This document shows, one piece after another, positions 5,374 to 6,120 of a stretch of 6,120 nucleotides of DNA. The translations under genes were made by a program, and so were the position numbers. Each line of letters opens with the position of its first letter. Within the stretch, counting starts at the first letter, position 1. Source of the DNA: an uncultured Eubacteriales bacterium (lineage in GTDB: Bacteria > Bacillota > Clostridia > Christensenellales > UBA1242); the NCBI GenBank assembly GCA_900557585.1, contig USTJ01000048.1, positions 1 to 6,120 of the forward strand, given 5' to 3'. The notes beneath the pieces were generated by a model. The model made no database searches. It had not been told where the DNA came from and saw only the letters and a program-made list of their open reading frames with translations.

Positions 5374-6120
5374 TCAAAAATCAATAATGTTTCTGTCAAA
5401 GTCTGGAATCATTTCTGTTGTGGCACTGCAAATGTCTTGAACAAGTGCGTTGTCAAGTCCAAGTTTCAGAGCGTGGGCAACAACTGCTTTATATTCAAGA
5501 TTGGTCAGTTGTCGGTTTATTTCTGGATATTTTTCGCATTCACCATATGGTGTGAACTGACTCATGATTGAAACAAGAGCGTCTTTTCCAAGAATGTCAC
5601 AAACTGTGTCCAAAACCTTGAAACTGTCTTTTGCACATGTCGGCAAAACAAGGTGGCGAACAACAATGCCTTTTTCAAGTTTGCCACCAGCAAAAATGTT
5701 TTCAGGAATTTGTCTTTTCATTTCTTTTAAACATGCAATTGCATTTTCTTTATAATTTGGTGCTTTGCTATATTTTTCAGCAAGACTGTTGTCATAATAT
5801 TTAAAGTCGACAAGAAAAATATCAACAAGTCCTTCAAGTTTAGCAATGGTTTCTGGGCTTTCATAACCGCCACTGTTCCAAACAACAGGAACTTTTGGTT
5901 TATAGATTTTCAAAGCGTCAATAATATGTAAAGAATAGTGCGTTGGGGTGACAAGGTCAATGTTTCCGGCACCTTTTTCTTCAAGCATTTTAAAAATGTT
6001 TGCAAGTTCTTTTGGTGAAACTTGTTTTCCAGAAATTTCGTGACTGATTTTATAATTTTGGCAATAAACACAGCGAAGGTTGCATCCAGCAAAGAAAATT
6101 GCGCCTGAACCTTTGTCATT
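5374..6120 (-). CDS. radical SAM protein, PflX-like (COG1313), N-terminus off-window
   Basis: The C-terminal 248 residues of an iron-sulfur protein of the radical SAM superfamily, related to pyruvate formate-lyase activating enzymes. The frame is open from the right edge, so the start is beyond 6120 and the ATG at 5988 is internal. The cluster-binding motif CNLRCVYCQN is at visible residues 13-22 (Cys13, Cys17, Cys20), preceded by GSGAIFFAG. Further family signatures are VTPTHY, WNSGGYES (81-88), VDFKYYD (104-110), RHLVLP (155-160), MSQFTPYGE (186-194) and the ending TEMIPDFD (235-242). These match the uncharacterised COG1313/PflX group rather than PflA itself. In this group the protein activated or modified is not known, and no glycyl-radical enzyme lies in the window. 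Full-length members are usually near 300 residues, so roughly 40-60 residues are missing. The stop is TGA. Family assignment is strong; the substrate is unknown. Confidence 0.9.
   Translation of the reverse strand, partial: NDKGSGAIFFAGCNLRCVYCQNYKISHEISGKQVSPKELANIFKMLEEKGAGNIDLVTPTHYSLHIIDALKIYKPKVPVVWNSGGYESPETIAKLEGLVDIFLVDFKYYDNSLAEKYSKAPNYKENAIACLKEMKRQIPENIFAGGKLEKGIVVRHLVLPTCAKDSFKVLDTVCDILGKDALVSIMSQFTPYGECEKYPEINRQLTNLEYKAVVAHALKLGLDNALVQDICSATTEMIPDFDRNIIDF

Noticed and set aside
5910..6119. A 69-codon open frame on the minus strand at the right edge
   Set aside because: It overlaps, in another frame, the CxxxCxxC-containing part of the radical SAM gene, which is the true coding frame through to 6120.

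Overview
The window is a low-GC bacterial chromosome segment, probably from a Bacillota (Firmicutes) lineage of the Clostridia/Bacilli type. Three things point there: the AT-rich base composition, strong AGGAG-type ribosome binding sites with sigma-A-like promoters, and above all a DnaD/DnaB-type primosomal protein paired with a DnaI-type helicase loader. TGA is used as a stop (end of the radical SAM gene) and tryptophan is TGG, so the standard bacterial code applies. No rRNA, tRNA, CRISPR array, transposase or phage gene was seen.

Left part, plus strand: the 3' end of a short-chain dehydrogenase of the COG0300 (DltE/YohA-like) type, truncated by the window edge, runs into a methionyl-tRNA synthetase gene after a 1-nt gap. 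The synthetase is 532 residues long, has two zinc knuckles, lacks the C-terminal tRNA-binding domain and has an unusual active-site stretch. A hairpin terminator follows it. Overlapping the right arm of that hairpin is a consensus promoter (TTGACA, 17 nt, TATAAT) for a small MarR-family regulator. A perfect 24-bp palindrome after the MarR gene can terminate transcription from both sides.

Middle and right, minus strand: a two-gene replication-restart/helicase-loading operon. A 482-residue DnaD/DnaB-like protein comes first, with an N-terminal winged-helix-like region and what look like four tandem DnaD-type repeats. One nucleotide after its stop codon starts a 316-residue DnaI-type AAA+ helicase loader. 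The operon has its own promoter (TTGAAA, 17 nt, TATTAT) followed by a 20-bp AT palindrome. Together the two proteins would load the replicative helicase at the origin or at stalled forks. Upstream, and also on the minus strand, lies most of a COG1313 (PflX-like) radical SAM protein whose N terminus is beyond the right edge.

Two intergenic spaces lack genes. One, 2519-2722, lies between convergent genes and holds the bidirectional terminator plus four GCGTT(T)-containing elements, two on each strand. The other, 5124-5373, holds the operon promoter and several AT-rich inverted repeats. No complete new system is evident. The most unusual items are the four-repeat DnaD-like protein, the variant methionyl-tRNA synthetase and the small repeat cluster in the convergent spacer.
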